DNA from: Serpens gallinarum
GTDB taxonomy: Bacteria; Pseudomonadota; Gammaproteobacteria; Pseudomonadales; Pseudomonadaceae
NCBI RefSeq assembly: GCF_014836765.1
Contig: NZ_JACSQG010000005.1
Span: forward strand, 124,001-188,000
Direction: 5' to 3'
DNA length: 64,000 nucleotides
The notes under the pieces were generated by a model that ran no database searches, had not been told where the DNA came from, and saw only the letters and a list, made by a program, of their open reading frames with translations. Positions 36,710-46,642 of this stretch are shown piece after piece. Within the stretch, counting starts at the first letter, position 1, and each line of letters opens with the position of its first letter. Made by a program: the position numbers and the translations under genes.

Positions 36710-38653
36710 ATGCCATTCCAGATTGATTCCGCTGTTCATTCCGAAATCCTGCCTGCTGTTCTCGTGGGTCCGCTGTTGCGTCGTGCCGAGCCGGGTCGCC
36801 TGGTGTTCTGGTTGGTGGGCTCGCGCCCGCTGCGGCTAGGTGTGCTGCTCGAAAGCGCCATGAACGGCGCGCAACACATCGCACTGGACGAGACCACCTG
36901 TAACCAGGTGCAGATCGGCCGCGAGGCGGTGCTGCACCTGATCGACGTCGCGCTGGACGAGCCACTGCCCACCGACTGTCTGATCGGCTACGACCTTATC
37001 CTGTACGAAGCCGGGCAGGCGGAGCGGGGTATGGCCGACTGGGCGCCGCACCTGCTGCATGAGGGCACGAAGCGGCCCAGCTTCGTCATCAAGTCGCGGC
37101 TGGACCGCGTGTTGCACGGTTCGTGTCGCAAGCCACACCACGCGGCTAAGGACGGCCTGTTGTGCGTTGATGAACTGCTCGGCCAGCAACTCGATAACCC
37201 GCAAGGCCGCCCGGCGCTGTTGTTGATGACCGGCGATCAGGTGTACGCCGACGATGTTGCCGGGCCGATGCTGGTGGCCATTCATGCGCTGATCCACCGG
37301 CTGGGGTTGTATGGCGAGCAGCTTGAAGGCGCGGTGGTGGCTGACAGCGAGGAATTGTTCCGCCACCCGGCCACCTATTACCGGCGCGAGGATTTGCTGC
37401 CGGCGTTCAAGTCCAACGAGGCGCTGCGCGAGCGCTTCTTTGGCGGGGTGGAAAAACCGGTGTTCACCACCGCCAACGGGCACAACCACCTGATCACCTT
37501 CGCCGAAGTCATGGCCATGTACCTGCTGGTCTGGTCGCCGGTGTGCTGGACACTGATCGCGCCCGTCATGCCGAACTCGCTCACGGCCAAGCAGGCCGAA
37601 CGGTACCGGCGCGAAGAAGGGTGCCTGCAGGCGTTCCGGCAAGGTTTGCCACGGGCCGCCCGAGCGCTGGCCCATATGCCGACGCTGATGATCTTCGACG
37701 ACCACGACATTACCGACGACTGGAACCTCTCTGCGCGCTGGGAAGAGACCGCCTATGGTCATCCGCTGTCGCGGCGGATCATTGGCAATGCGCTGCTCGC
37801 CTACCTGCTGTGCCAAGCCTGGGGCAACCAGCCCGAGCGGTTCACCGAGCTGCTGGCACAGACGCAGCAGTTGATGGAGGTGGTCGACGGCACCGGGCTG
37901 GACCGCGCACATCAGGATCGGCTGATCGAAGCTCTGCGTCACTTCCACGGCTGGGGTTACGAACTGGCCACCGAACCGCCGCTGGTGGTGCTGGACACCC
38001 GCACTCGTCGCTGGCGCAGCGAGCGCAACCTGAGCCGGCCCTCGGGCCTGATGGACTGGGAAGCGCTGAGTGAATTCCAGCAGCATCTGCTGGATCATCC
38101 GGCCGTGCTGATCGTGTCGCCGACCCCCATGTTCGGGGTCAAGTTGATCGAGGCGGTGCAGCGCATCTTCAGCTGGGCGGGTCATCCGCTGCTGGTCGAT
38201 GCGGAAAACTGGATGGCCCACCGCGGCGCCGCCCACGTGATGATGAATATCTTCCGTCACTCACGCACGCCGGGTAATTACGTGATCCTCTCGGGTGACG
38301 TGCATTACTCGTTCGTTTACGAGCTGCACATTCGCGCCCGCGAGAGCGGCCCGCAGCTCTGGCAGATCACCAGCAGCGGGATAAAGAACGAATTCCCCCG
38401 GCGTCTGCTCGACTGGTTCGACCGCCTCAATCGCTGGCTCTACGCGACGCATTCACCGCTGAACTGGCTGACCAAGCGCCGTCGACTAGAAGTGGTGCCG
38501 CGCGTGCCCGACCGCAGCCAGGCTGGCGAGCGCCTATGGAATGGCAGCGGCATCGGCCTGCTGGTGCTCGATACCAGGGGGCGCCCGGCCGAAATCTACC
38601 AATTGAACGCTGATGGTTCAGCGCCGACGGCGTTTCTCACCGCGCGCGAGTAA
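36710..38653 (+). CDS. PhoD-like phosphatase/phosphodiesterase family protein
   Basis: A 647-residue protein of the PhoD-like metallophosphatase group. The N-terminal part (about 1-150) is a strand-rich domain. The catalytic domain shows MTGDQVYADDVA, LMIFDDHDITDDWN and LSGDVHYSFVYEL, the metal-site motifs of PhoD. There is no signal peptide, so it should act in the cytoplasm. The start could be 36671 or 36710; neither has a clear ribosome site, and 36710 gives MPFQIDSAVHSE. The substrate is unknown. Confidence 0.82.
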   Translation: MPFQIDSAVHSEILPAVLVGPLLRRAEPGRLVFWLVGSRPLRLGVLLESAMNGAQHIALDETTCNQVQIGREAVLHLIDVALDEPLPTDCLIGYDLILYEAGQAERGMADWAPHLLHEGTKRPSFVIKSRLDRVLHGSCRKPHHAAKDGLLCVDELLGQQLDNPQGRPALLLMTGDQVYADDVAGPMLVAIHALIHRLGLYGEQLEGAVVADSEELFRHPATYYRREDLLPAFKSNEALRERFFGGVEKPVFTTANGHNHLITFAEVMAMYLLVWSPVCWTLIAPVMPNSLTAKQAERYRREEGCLQAFRQGLPRAARALAHMPTLMIFDDHDITDDWNLSARWEETAYGHPLSRRIIGNALLAYLLCQAWGNQPERFTELLAQTQQLMEVVDGTGLDRAHQDRLIEALRHFHGWGYELATEPPLVVLDTRTRRWRSERNLSRPSGLMDWEALSEFQQHLLDHPAVLIVSPTPMFGVKLIEAVQRIFSWAGHPLLVDAENWMAHRGAAHVMMNIFRHSRTPGNYVILSGDVHYSFVYELHIRARESGPQLWQITSSGIKNEFPRRLLDWFDRLNRWLYATHSPLNWLTKRRRLEVVPRVPDRSQAGERLWNGSGIGLLVLDTRGRPAEIYQLNADGSAPTAFLTARE

Positions 38654-38735
38654 GCCGCGATCTTCGATGTGACTTATGGCGGCGGATACCGCGTGGCAGC
38701 AGCTACTGTTGTGGGCAAACTCATGGAGATTGCAG

Positions 38736-39536
38736 ATGAACACAACATTGCTCCCCACGGTACTGGCCCTGTCGCTGCTCGGGATGATCGGCGTCGCCGA
38801 CGCGGCGGTGGTGGCCAAGCCGGTGGCCTACCAGATCGACGGCGAAACCTTCGAAGGCACGCTGGTCTACAACGATGCGGTGACCACCCCGCGACCGGGG
38901 CTGATCATGGTGCCCAACTGGCTGGGCGTGACCGACCGCGCGACCGAAAAAGCCGCGCGGGCGGCCAGCGACAAGTATGTGGTGCTGATCGCCGACCTGT
39001 ACGGCAAGGCCATCCGGCCCAGCAATCCCGATGAAGCCCGGGCCGCCGCCACGACCTTGCGCGGTGATCGCCCCTTGATGCGCAAGCGCACCCAGGCCGC
39101 CGTCGAGGCTCTGAAGGCCCAGGCCGGTGCCGTCGCCCTGGATAACCAGAAACTGGGCGCCATCGGCTTCTGCTTTGGTGGTGGGGCCATTCTGGAACTG
39201 GCCCGCTCAGGTGCTGACCTGAACGCCTTCGTCTCCTTCCATGGCAACCTAGACACACCCAACCCTGCCGATGCGCGCAACATCAAGGCACCGGTGCTGG
39301 TGCTGCACGGCGCCAACGACCCCGGCGTGCCGCAGGAGCAGATCGACGGCTTCATCGCCGAGATGAAGGCCGCCACCCATGTCGATTGGCAACTGGTCAG
39401 CTACGGCGGCGCGGTGCATTCCTTCACCGATCCCTATGCCAATGTGCCGGGACGCAACGAATATCACCCGGTCGTGGCTGAACGGGCGTTTCAGGCGATG
39501 AATGATCTGTTGGATGAGGTGTTTCAGGCACCGTGA
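38736..39536 (+). CDS. Exported dienelactone hydrolase family protein
   Basis: A 266-residue alpha/beta hydrolase with a signal peptide (MNTTLLPTVLALSLLGMIGV then ADAAV). The nucleophile is the cysteine in GAIGFCFGGG (about residue 146); the acid is in LHGANDPGVP and the histidine in GGAVHSFTDP, as in dienelactone hydrolases. An export signal is common in this pseudomonad subgroup. GGAG lies before the ATG. The substrate is unknown. Confidence 0.87.
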   Translation: MNTTLLPTVLALSLLGMIGVADAAVVAKPVAYQIDGETFEGTLVYNDAVTTPRPGLIMVPNWLGVTDRATEKAARAASDKYVVLIADLYGKAIRPSNPDEARAAATTLRGDRPLMRKRTQAAVEALKAQAGAVALDNQKLGAIGFCFGGGAILELARSGADLNAFVSFHGNLDTPNPADARNIKAPVLVLHGANDPGVPQEQIDGFIAEMKAATHVDWQLVSYGGAVHSFTDPYANVPGRNEYHPVVAERAFQAMNDLLDEVFQAP

Positions 39537-39722
39537 GCGTGACGGGTCGATACGCGTGAGCCCATTCACAAGAGGGTGCTGCCGACAGCTTAGGCAGGAA
39601 GCCCGAGTGCGGCTGCGTGCTTTGCCAAAGCCAGTGGTGCTGGAGAAAGCGACGCGAGCGCCAGACACGCTTCTGTTTACAGAGGCGAAACGCGGCTTCA
39701 CTGAGCCAGGCGAACGCAGGCT

Positions 39723-40634
39723 TTACACGCCCTTTCGCGCAGCGCTCAACAACGGCGAACCAACCGGCAAGTGAACTGCCAATGCCTGCGGGCGGACGCT
39801 GAAGCGTAGGCGTTCGCTTTGCATGGGCTCGCCGTCCAAGTTCAGGTCCAGGCCTTCCGGGGCTTCCACATCGACCCACGCCAGGCGCGCACTGACGGAC
39901 ACCGACTCCAGGCCGAGGATGCCGCCGGACAACAGCGTCGTCAGGGTCTGCGAAAGATCCTGCGGCGCCGGGATGATGCAGATATCCAGCAGGCCATCAT
40001 CGACCAGCGCCTGCGGACACAGCAGATGCCCACCGCCCGCCTGGCGGCCATTGCCAATCCCTAAGGCGACGAATTCGCCTTCCCAGGTGAAATCGGGTCC
40101 GCTGAAGTGGCCGAATGCGGAACGCACCTCGCTGAAGCGGGTCAGGCCGGTGAGCAGGTAAGCCGCGCCGCCCAAGGCTTTTTTCAGGTCTTCAGAGGTG
40201 TTGGCGGTAATGATCGAACCAAAACCGCCGGTGGCCATATTCAGGAACCAGCGTCCCTCGGCTTCGCCCAGGTCGATGCTTACCGGCGCGACCTCCAGCA
40301 AGTCCAGCGCCGTTGCAGGCTCCAGCGGCACCTCAGCAGCCCGGGCGAAATCATTGGCGGTGCCCAACGGCAGCAGCGCCAGGCTGGCGTCAGCCTCGAA
40401 CTCGACCATGGCCTCGATCACCTCATGCAACGTGCCATCGCCACCGCCGGCGATAATCACCGGATACCCCGCCTGCACCGCGTCCTGCACCAGGCGCCGA
40501 GCATCGCCTTCTTCCCAGGTCAGTCGCACGGCTAACTCCCAGCCAGCGTCACGCCGGGCCTGTACGGCGGCGCGTACCTCTTCGTTCAGGGCCTGCTTGC
40601 CATGCAGGATCAACCATGCGCGACGCGTGTCCAT
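39723..40634 (-). CDS. yegS: Lipid kinase, YegS type
   Basis: A 303-residue diacylglycerol-kinase-fold protein. GGGDGTLHEV at about 63-72 is the nucleotide-binding motif, followed by LPLGTANDFAR and the second-domain stretches FLNMATGGFGS and LDICIIP. YegS phosphorylates phosphatidylglycerol in vitro in E. coli. It is monocistronic and converges on the dienelactone hydrolase gene; the 186-bp gap between them holds nothing I recognise. Confidence 0.92.
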   Translation of the reverse strand: MDTRRAWLILHGKQALNEEVRAAVQARRDAGWELAVRLTWEEGDARRLVQDAVQAGYPVIIAGGGDGTLHEVIEAMVEFEADASLALLPLGTANDFARAAEVPLEPATALDLLEVAPVSIDLGEAEGRWFLNMATGGFGSIITANTSEDLKKALGGAAYLLTGLTRFSEVRSAFGHFSGPDFTWEGEFVALGIGNGRQAGGGHLLCPQALVDDGLLDICIIPAPQDLSQTLTTLLSGGILGLESVSVSARLAWVDVEAPEGLDLNLDGEPMQSERLRFSVRPQALAVHLPVGSPLLSAARKGV

Positions 40635-40866
40635 AGGGTGACGCTCCTACCGTGGTGTTCGCTCCATGGCATTGGAAGCGTGGCGGGCAGGTAAGTTTCT
40701 GGAGTGGGGTGGCCATCCGAGGGCAGGAACGCGGTGTGCATAACCCACCCGTAGGGGACGCCTGGGCCTGCTTGGCAGCGCATGTGATTCCGGGCCGCAC
40801 GGGCATTGCCCCAGCTCCTATGCACGCGTAGCGTAAGCCGGACTCACCACTGACGGGACATCCACC

Positions 40867-41418
40867 ATGAACTGCCGCGCTTTGCTCGTGCCACTTATGC
40901 TTGCTGCGCTTGCCGGCCCCATATGGGCTGCCGAGTGCCCGGCGTTGCTGCAGGGCGAACTGCCCAAGCTGCGCGCCAAGGACAGTATCGATCTGTGCCA
41001 GCGCTTTGCGGGCAAGCCGCTGGTGGTGGTCAATACGGCGAGCCATTGCGGCTTCGTGGGTCAGTTCGCTGGATTGGAAACGCTCTACCAGCGCTACAAG
41101 GAGGATGGCCTCGAAGTGCTCGGCGTGCCGTCGGATGACTTTTTGCAGGAGGCCGACGACTCCGCCGAAACCGCCGAGGTCTGCTACGTGAACTATGGCG
41201 TGACCTTTGCCATGACCGAGCCGCAACGGGTCACCGGCGCGCAGGCCATTCCGCTGTTCAAGCACTTGACCGAGCAGACCGCCGCCCCCCGCTGGAACTT
41301 TTACAAGTACGTAATCGACCGCCAGGGCCAGGTGGTCGGGCGTTTCTCCAGCCGCACCAAACCCGACGCGCCCGAGTTGCTCAAAGCGGTTGAGCAGGCG
41401 ATTGCTTCAAGGCCCTGA
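40867..41418 (+). CDS. Exported glutathione peroxidase family protein
   Basis: A 183-residue thiol peroxidase. A signal peptide ([20 protein letters not shown], cut near AA-E) precedes the fold, which is unusual, since most bacterial members (BtuE, BsaA) are cytoplasmic. The active-site cysteine is Cys61 in [17 protein letters not shown], with the conserved Gln region and WNFYKYVID further on. It should reduce peroxides in the periplasm; the electron donor is unknown. Confidence 0.87.
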   Translation: MNCRALLVPLMLAALAGPIWAAECPALLQGELPKLRAKDSIDLCQRFAGKPLVVVNTASHCGFVGQFAGLETLYQRYKEDGLEVLGVPSDDFLQEADDSAETAEVCYVNYGVTFAMTEPQRVTGAQAIPLFKHLTEQTAAPRWNFYKYVIDRQGQVVGRFSSRTKPDAPELLKAVEQAIASRP

Positions 41419-41481
41419 CGATCAAGCCATCGGCGGTGCTGATCCGGTGGACAAGCAGCGCGTTGTCCACCGAGCCACGGC

Positions 41482-42072
41482 CTAGCCGCGTGCCTGAAAC
41501 ACCTCGGCCAGGTGCTGCTTGTAGCGGGCGACATCCCGCTCGATGTTCGGCTGTTTGATCACGTCGGTGCACAGGAAGGTCGGCAGTGCGCTCATGCCCA
41601 GGAATTCGTTGGCCTTGTGGAACGGGAAGTAGACGGCGTCCACACCCTTGGCTTCAAAGAAATCGCTGGGGTCGTCGAAGGCTTGCTGTGGTGCGTTCCA
41701 GGTCAGCGACAGCATGTAGCGCTTGCCCTGGACCAGACCGCCGCTGCCGTATTTCTGCGAGGCGTCCGAACGGGTGCGGCCGTCGCTGGCGTAAAGGCTG
41801 CCGTGGCCGGCCGTGAAAACCTCGTCCAGGTACTGCTTGACCGTCCAAGGCGCGCCCATCCACCAGCCCGGCATCTGGTAGATCACCACATCGGCCCAGA
41901 GGATTTTTTGCACCTCGGATTGCACGTCGTAGCCGGCATCGATCTCGGTGGTCTTGATGTCGAACCCGGCGCGGTCAAAGAAGGCCGCCGCCGCGTCATG
42001 CAACGTACTGTTGTACTGGCCCTTGGAGTGAGCGAATGGTTTACCGCCGTTGAGGAGTAGAACGTTTTTCAT
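41482..42072 (-). CDS. mdaB: NAD(P)H-dependent quinone oxidoreductase, MdaB type
   Basis: A 196-residue flavodoxin-fold protein: MKNVLLLNGGKPFAHSKGQY at the start, then YQMPGWWMGAPWTVKQYLDE, which is the FMN/FAD-site stretch, and GRYMLSLTWNAP-like (GKRYMLSLTWNAP). These match MdaB, an NADPH quinone reductase. The ATG at 42072 is preceded by GAGATG; an ATG two codons earlier is possible. It stands alone. Confidence 0.92.
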   Translation of the reverse strand: MKNVLLLNGGKPFAHSKGQYNSTLHDAAAAFFDRAGFDIKTTEIDAGYDVQSEVQKILWADVVIYQMPGWWMGAPWTVKQYLDEVFTAGHGSLYASDGRTRSDASQKYGSGGLVQGKRYMLSLTWNAPQQAFDDPSDFFEAKGVDAVYFPFHKANEFLGMSALPTFLCTDVIKQPNIERDVARYKQHLAEVFQARG

Positions 42073-42255
42073 GGGCATCTCGTCAAAATGGATGGCGGCA
42101 GATTAGCGGCGCGCAACCGCATGAAACAGTCTGGGATTGGCAAATGATTGTTGACTGAAAAGCATGAGTTTCTGGGGCAGGCGCACGCAGCGGTGTCGTA
42201 GGGCGGCCGCCAGTGGCGTCGAAGAAACGGCGAGGCTGCCCACAGAATCCTTGTA

Positions 42256-42948
42256 TCAGTGCAGGCGCGGCGTCTGCCGTTCGGCCACGTACGCCTGGGC
42301 CTGGCGGGCCAGCTGGTCGAGCAGACGGTCGCGTTTTCTCTCGGCGTCGCCCATGGCCTTCTGGCCGTGCTGTTTCAGCAGGTAGGTGTGAATCTGGCGT
42401 ACTTCGGTGGAGCGGTAGATCGGTTCCAGATCCTGCACGGCCAGGGTGCCTGGGCTGGCTTCGCGGCGGGTGTTCATCAGCACCTGCGGGCCGTGGGCGG
42501 CGAGGGCGTGAAAGCCCTGCGCCTCGAAGAACGGCGCCTTGCCGGCCACGCATGCCACCTGGGCATGGGGATAGCGGGCCACCATTTCCGCCACCATGCC
42601 ACTGCCGATCCCGTTGCGGCGATGACTGGCCTGCACCGTCAGGTACACCAGCGCGCAGGCGTCCGGGTCATCCACATAGGGCAGATACAGAGCAAAACCC
42701 AGCACGCGGGCCGGGTCTTCATCGTCCAGTGCCAGCATCAGCTTGGGCTTGCCGGGCTGGGCGCCGTCCATGCTCTGCAGGTACAGATGCACCTCGTAGC
42801 CGACCACGTATTGATACAGCTGAAACAGTGGGTTGCTGGGCGTCAGCGATACCGGGCTGATGTCGCTCAGGTAATCCACCACCATCTGCAGCACCTGGGC
42901 TTTCAGGGATTCAGGCGGCGGGGTGTCCAGGTGGGCGAGGGTAAACAT
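42256..42948 (-). CDS. GNAT-family N-acetyltransferase
   Basis: A 230-residue protein with one GNAT domain. The acetyl-CoA site is in VQASHRRNGIGSGMVAEM, after the strands LGFALYLPYV and ALVYLTV. The C-terminal ~60 residues form a charged helical tail. The ATG at 42948 was chosen because the frame upstream crosses a REP element. The substrate is unknown. Confidence 0.82.
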   Translation of the reverse strand: MFTLAHLDTPPPESLKAQVLQMVVDYLSDISPVSLTPSNPLFQLYQYVVGYEVHLYLQSMDGAQPGKPKLMLALDDEDPARVLGFALYLPYVDDPDACALVYLTVQASHRRNGIGSGMVAEMVARYPHAQVACVAGKAPFFEAQGFHALAAHGPQVLMNTRREASPGTLAVQDLEPIYRSTEVRQIHTYLLKQHGQKAMGDAERKRDRLLDQLARQAQAYVAERQTPRLH

Positions 42949-43016
42949 GAAGGGCGGCGGCTCCGGGTCGGTACGGCAAAGGAAGCATTGTACCGGGCGT
43001 TCAGGCAGCGCAGTTC

Positions 43017-43190
43017 GTAGGGTGGAAAACCGCGAAGCGTTTTCCGCCACGGTGTGCAGGCATTACCAGTGGACGCGGGAGCGTCGAGGGCTGCATTCCC
43101 ACGCGGAGCATGAGAACGATCAATGGTGGCAAGCTGCGCGTTGACCACCCTACGAATCCGCCATGTCGGCTCGAACCCGTAGGGTGGAAA
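43017..43190. repeat. REP cluster (GTAGGGTGG type)
   Basis: A full hairpin at 43017-43049 (GTAGGGTGGAAAAC ... GTTTTCCGCC), an inverted copy at 43124-43153 (TGGTGGCAAGC ... CACCCTAC) and a half copy at 43179-43190. Between them, 43073-43122 matches a related stretch at 48477-48517 (gagcgtcga, ctgc, ttc). It separates the GNAT and chemoreceptor genes. Confidence 0.8.
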
Positions 43191-43204
43191 CGACCTCAAC
43201 AGCC

Positions 43205-45127
43205 CTAGATGCGGAAGCGACTGACCATGGCCTGCAGTTCGTTACCCAGGCGGGCCAGTTCGATGCTTGAGGCAGCGGTCTCATCGCTGGACGTAGCGGT
43301 CTGCTCGGCGATGTCGCGCACGTTGATCACGCTGCGGCTGATCTCCTCGGCCACGGCGCTTTGCTCTTCGGCAGCGGTGGCAATCTGTTGGTTCATCGCC
43401 TGGATATTCGAGACTTTGGCGGTGATGTGAGTGAGCGACAGCCCGGCCTTGCGGGTAAGTGCGACGCTGCTTTCGGTCAGGCTGTGGCTATTGTGCATCG
43501 CACCGGCGACCTGTTGCGTTCCCTGATGCAGCGCGGCGACCAACTGTTCGATTTCTTCGGTGGAGTTCTGCGTCCGCTGTGCCAGGCCACGCACTTCGTC
43601 GGCCACCACCGCGAACCCGCGTCCCGCTTCACCCGCACGGGCTGCCTCGATGGCCGCGTTGAGCGCCAGCAGGTTGGTTTGCTCGGCCACTGTCTTGATC
43701 ACGTCCATGACGCTGCCGATGCGTTTGCTTTCCGATTCCAGCTTGGCCATGGCGTCGGTAGAGCGGAGCATCTCGTCGGACAGGCGCTCGATCTGCTGGA
43801 TAGCTTCGCTGACCACCGCGTCGCCCGCGCGGGCTTCGCGATCGGCATCGCTGGCCGCTTGGTAAGCATCCTCGGCATTGCGTGCCACTTCCTGCACCGT
43901 GGCGGACATCTCGTGCATGGCAGTGGCGGCCTGGTCAGTTTCGACCTTCTGAGCGTTCATGCCGACGCTGGTCTGCTCGGTCACGGCTGACAGCTGCTCG
44001 GCAGCACTGGCCATTTGCGTGACGCTGTCGCGAATGCCCCCGATGAGCTCGCGCAGGGTCGCCGCCATGCTCATCACGCCCTGCTGCAATGCGCCAATTT
44101 CGTCTTTGCGGGTAATGTGGCGCTGGTCGGTCAAATTACCCGCAGCGATATTCCTGACCACCGCAAGCGTCGCGGCCAGGGGATGGGTGATTTGCCGTGT
44201 AATCTGCCACGCAGCGAAGAGGCCGATCAGCAAGGCCAGGGTCGCAACCGTGAGCTGGGTGAGTCGAGCTTGCGCAATATCTTCCTCGAGTAACGCGTCC
44301 TGGGCTTGGGCCAATGCCTTGCCGAGACGGTTGATCTCCGTGGTCTGATTCGCCATTTCCTGGCGTGCCGTGGCAATCGCCTCGGTCTGGGCCACGACGG
44401 CCTCGAGCGCGACCAGGTATCCGTCGAGTGCTTGTTTGGTGACTGCTACTTGAGTGGCGAAATTGCCTCCAAGTACCTCTTGCACGCGTGCGGCCGATTG
44501 GCGAGCTCGCTCGATCTGCTTTTCGACTTGAGCCGCGACTGCGGCGGTAGGCGTTATGTTGTAGCCGCGCATCTGGTAACGCACCAACTGCCAGTTCATG
44601 CGCAAGTCGGAAATCGCCTCGAGCCCGGCATAGCGATTGCCATCAGAGGCCGAGAACCGCTCCACCGCCTTGCCCATATCGTCGATGGGCTTGCTGGCCA
44701 ATGCCGCCTGCTTACCCATGTCGGCGCGGGCTGCGGTGCCCGCAGCATAGGCGGCACGCATCTTCTGCAGCGAGGCGCGGGTGAGCTGAATCTGCTCGGC
44801 TTGCTGGCGCAGAAGGGCCACATTTTCGGGCCGAGTGAAGTTTGGCAGGATCTCGTTGAGGCGCTGTTCAAACCCTGCCAACGTACGGTCTACGGTCTCG
44901 GCCGATGTCACATCACCGTTGTCGAGCATGTACTGCAGGCGGGTGACTCTCAGCTCGGCCAGCGATTCGTTCAGCGAGGCAATCTGCTCCAGCAGCGTGC
45001 TGCGGCGCGTTACATCACCCAGGCTGAGCCAGCCGGAAACGGCCAGCGCAGCGGTCAGTAAAAGCACCGAGCCAAAGCCGATGGCCAGCTTCTTGGTCAT
45101 GCTGAGGTCAGCGAACCATTCTTTCAT
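43205..45127 (-). CDS. Methyl-accepting chemotaxis protein, HBM-type sensor
   Basis: A 640-residue chemoreceptor. TM1 lies at about 12-34, then a ~250-residue all-helical periplasmic domain whose repeated layout ([20 protein letters not shown] ... ) is like the HBM (helical bimodular) sensor of McpS, which binds organic acids. TM2 ([18 protein letters not shown]) leads to a HAMP domain and the signalling domain with the conserved tip [20 protein letters not shown]. There is no C-terminal pentapeptide for CheR tethering. The ATG at 45127 follows AGGAG-like bases. The ligand is inferred only at family level. Confidence 0.88.
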   Translation of the reverse strand: MKEWFADLSMTKKLAIGFGSVLLLTAALAVSGWLSLGDVTRRSTLLEQIASLNESLAELRVTRLQYMLDNGDVTSAETVDRTLAGFEQRLNEILPNFTRPENVALLRQQAEQIQLTRASLQKMRAAYAAGTAARADMGKQAALASKPIDDMGKAVERFSASDGNRYAGLEAISDLRMNWQLVRYQMRGYNITPTAAVAAQVEKQIERARQSAARVQEVLGGNFATQVAVTKQALDGYLVALEAVVAQTEAIATARQEMANQTTEINRLGKALAQAQDALLEEDIAQARLTQLTVATLALLIGLFAAWQITRQITHPLAATLAVVRNIAAGNLTDQRHITRKDEIGALQQGVMSMAATLRELIGGIRDSVTQMASAAEQLSAVTEQTSVGMNAQKVETDQAATAMHEMSATVQEVARNAEDAYQAASDADREARAGDAVVSEAIQQIERLSDEMLRSTDAMAKLESESKRIGSVMDVIKTVAEQTNLLALNAAIEAARAGEAGRGFAVVADEVRGLAQRTQNSTEEIEQLVAALHQGTQQVAGAMHNSHSLTESSVALTRKAGLSLTHITAKVSNIQAMNQQIATAAEEQSAVAEEISRSVINVRDIAEQTATSSDETAASSIELARLGNELQAMVSRFRI

Positions 45128-45208
45128 CCGATTTCTCCTAGCCCTGAATGGGCTGCGGTGCCGAGGCGCTGACAGTGCGGCCCCGGTGACATCACTCGGG
45201 TGCGGCAA

Positions 45209-45250
45209 CGCCCAAGGCCATTCCAGAGAGGATCGGCATGGCCTTGGGCG
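45209..45250 (-). terminator. Inverted repeat between the SLC13-like and chemoreceptor genes
   Basis: CGCCCAAGGCCAT (45209-45221) and ATGGCCTTGGGCG (45238-45250) pair perfectly over 13 bp around a 16-base loop. There is no T-run. It probably ends the transporter transcript, but an attenuator is possible. Confidence 0.5.
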
Positions 45251-45310
45251 GAGACGATTTCCACATGCATCGACGCAGTAGCCTGGCGCTAGGCTCAGGC
45301 TAATCGGGGG

Positions 45311-46612
45311 TCAATACACGAAAGTCAGCAGCAGGTTGAAGATCAGCGCCGCGACGAAGCCCAAGGGCGCAGCCCGGAGGAGCAACTGCGGAAAGAGCGA
45401 GGTGCGGCTTTCTTCTGTGGGGCAGGCGCCGAGGATCAGGCTGCCGCCGGAGGAGAAGGGCGAAATCGAGGTGGCCTGGGAACCGACGACGATGGCGATG
45501 AACAGAATCATCGGATCGAGGCCCAGTGTCGAGGCAATCGCCGGCACCATCGGGAACAGGGCCGGGGTCACAACGCCGAGGGTGCTGGAGAACAGCGACA
45601 TGAACGCCGCCACCACACCGAACACGACCGGCACCATAATCGGCGGAATGCTATTACCCATCCACGATGCCAACAGGTCAATGGTGCCCGCCTTGATGGC
45701 GACCGAGATGAGCATGCCCACGCCGCAGATCATGATGAGCGTGGCCCAGGGCACCGAGGCCATGGCCTTGCGCTCGTCGCCCAGTTTCAGCAGCAGCGCG
45801 ACGACCGAGAACAGGCTGGCAATCAGGCCGATGTCCATCTTCGCGTTGATGAAGCTGACTGTGGCGTTGTCCGGCAGGATGATGTTGGCAATAGGCGCCG
45901 CGAGCACGATGGCCATCATCAGAAGGGTCAGCCACAAGGTCATCTTTTGTTCGCGGTTGAGCGGCGTCGGCGCGGTCGCCAGGTAGGCAGAGGCCTTCAT
46001 CGCCTTGCCATGCCCGGTCATGAACACCAGCCCGGAAATCACCACCAGCGGAATCACCAGGGTACTGACAAAGATCCCCGCCGCGTTGATGAAGGCCTCG
46101 TTTTCCGGGATGCCTGCGTTCACCATCAGGCCGCGGAAAATAATGCCGCTCTGGCTCGACACGAAGTTGGCCCCGCTCAGCGCGCCATAGTTGACCGCCA
46201 TCCCGCCAGTAATCAGGCTCATGCCGGTGCGCTGACAGAGCAGCAGGGTGATGGGTGCCATGAAGGCCAGTACGGTGTAATACCCCGCGCCCATCGCCGA
46301 GATGGCCGTCGCGGTGAAGAACACCGCAAACGGCAGCAACTGCGGCACGGTCCGACATTGATAGATCAGGTGTTCGGCCAGCTTCTCCAGCGTGCCGTTG
46401 ACGGTGGCGAAGCTGTAGAACAGGCAGACCGAAAAGATCACAAAGAAAATCTTCAGCGGCCACATGCCGATGATTTCGGACGGGCTGAGGCCCATGCCGA
46501 AACAGCCGATCAGGTAGGCAAAGGCAATGGCAAACAGGCCGATGTTGATCCGGGTCTTGTAGCCAAGGGCGACGGCGACGACGATCGCCGCGACGACGAG
46601 CATGCTCATCAT
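45311..46612 (-). CDS. SLC13/MatC-like dicarboxylate transporter
   Basis: A 433-residue, 11- to 12-span secondary transporter of the ion-transporter superfamily. It resembles the MatC/SLC13 group: the GAGYYTVLAFMAPITLLL and NYGALSGANFVSSQSGIIFR re-entrant stretches and the second-half equivalent SSTLGVVTPALFPMVP ... SQATSISPFSSGGSLILG. It likely takes up a di- or tricarboxylate. It follows the amidohydrolase gene by 30 bp, so they form one operon divergent from a GntR regulator. Confidence 0.8.
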   Translation of the reverse strand: MMSMLVVAAIVVAVALGYKTRINIGLFAIAFAYLIGCFGMGLSPSEIIGMWPLKIFFVIFSVCLFYSFATVNGTLEKLAEHLIYQCRTVPQLLPFAVFFTATAISAMGAGYYTVLAFMAPITLLLCQRTGMSLITGGMAVNYGALSGANFVSSQSGIIFRGLMVNAGIPENEAFINAAGIFVSTLVIPLVVISGLVFMTGHGKAMKASAYLATAPTPLNREQKMTLWLTLLMMAIVLAAPIANIILPDNATVSFINAKMDIGLIASLFSVVALLLKLGDERKAMASVPWATLIMICGVGMLISVAIKAGTIDLLASWMGNSIPPIMVPVVFGVVAAFMSLFSSTLGVVTPALFPMVPAIASTLGLDPMILFIAIVVGSQATSISPFSSGGSLILGACPTEESRTSLFPQLLLRAAPLGFVAALIFNLLLTFVY

Positions 46613-46642
46613 GTGAGAGAGTCCTGTTGTTATTTTGATTCG

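Noticed and set aside
36836-38260. Long open frame opposite the PhoD-like gene.
   Set aside because: Same reason; the plus-strand protein has conserved metal motifs.
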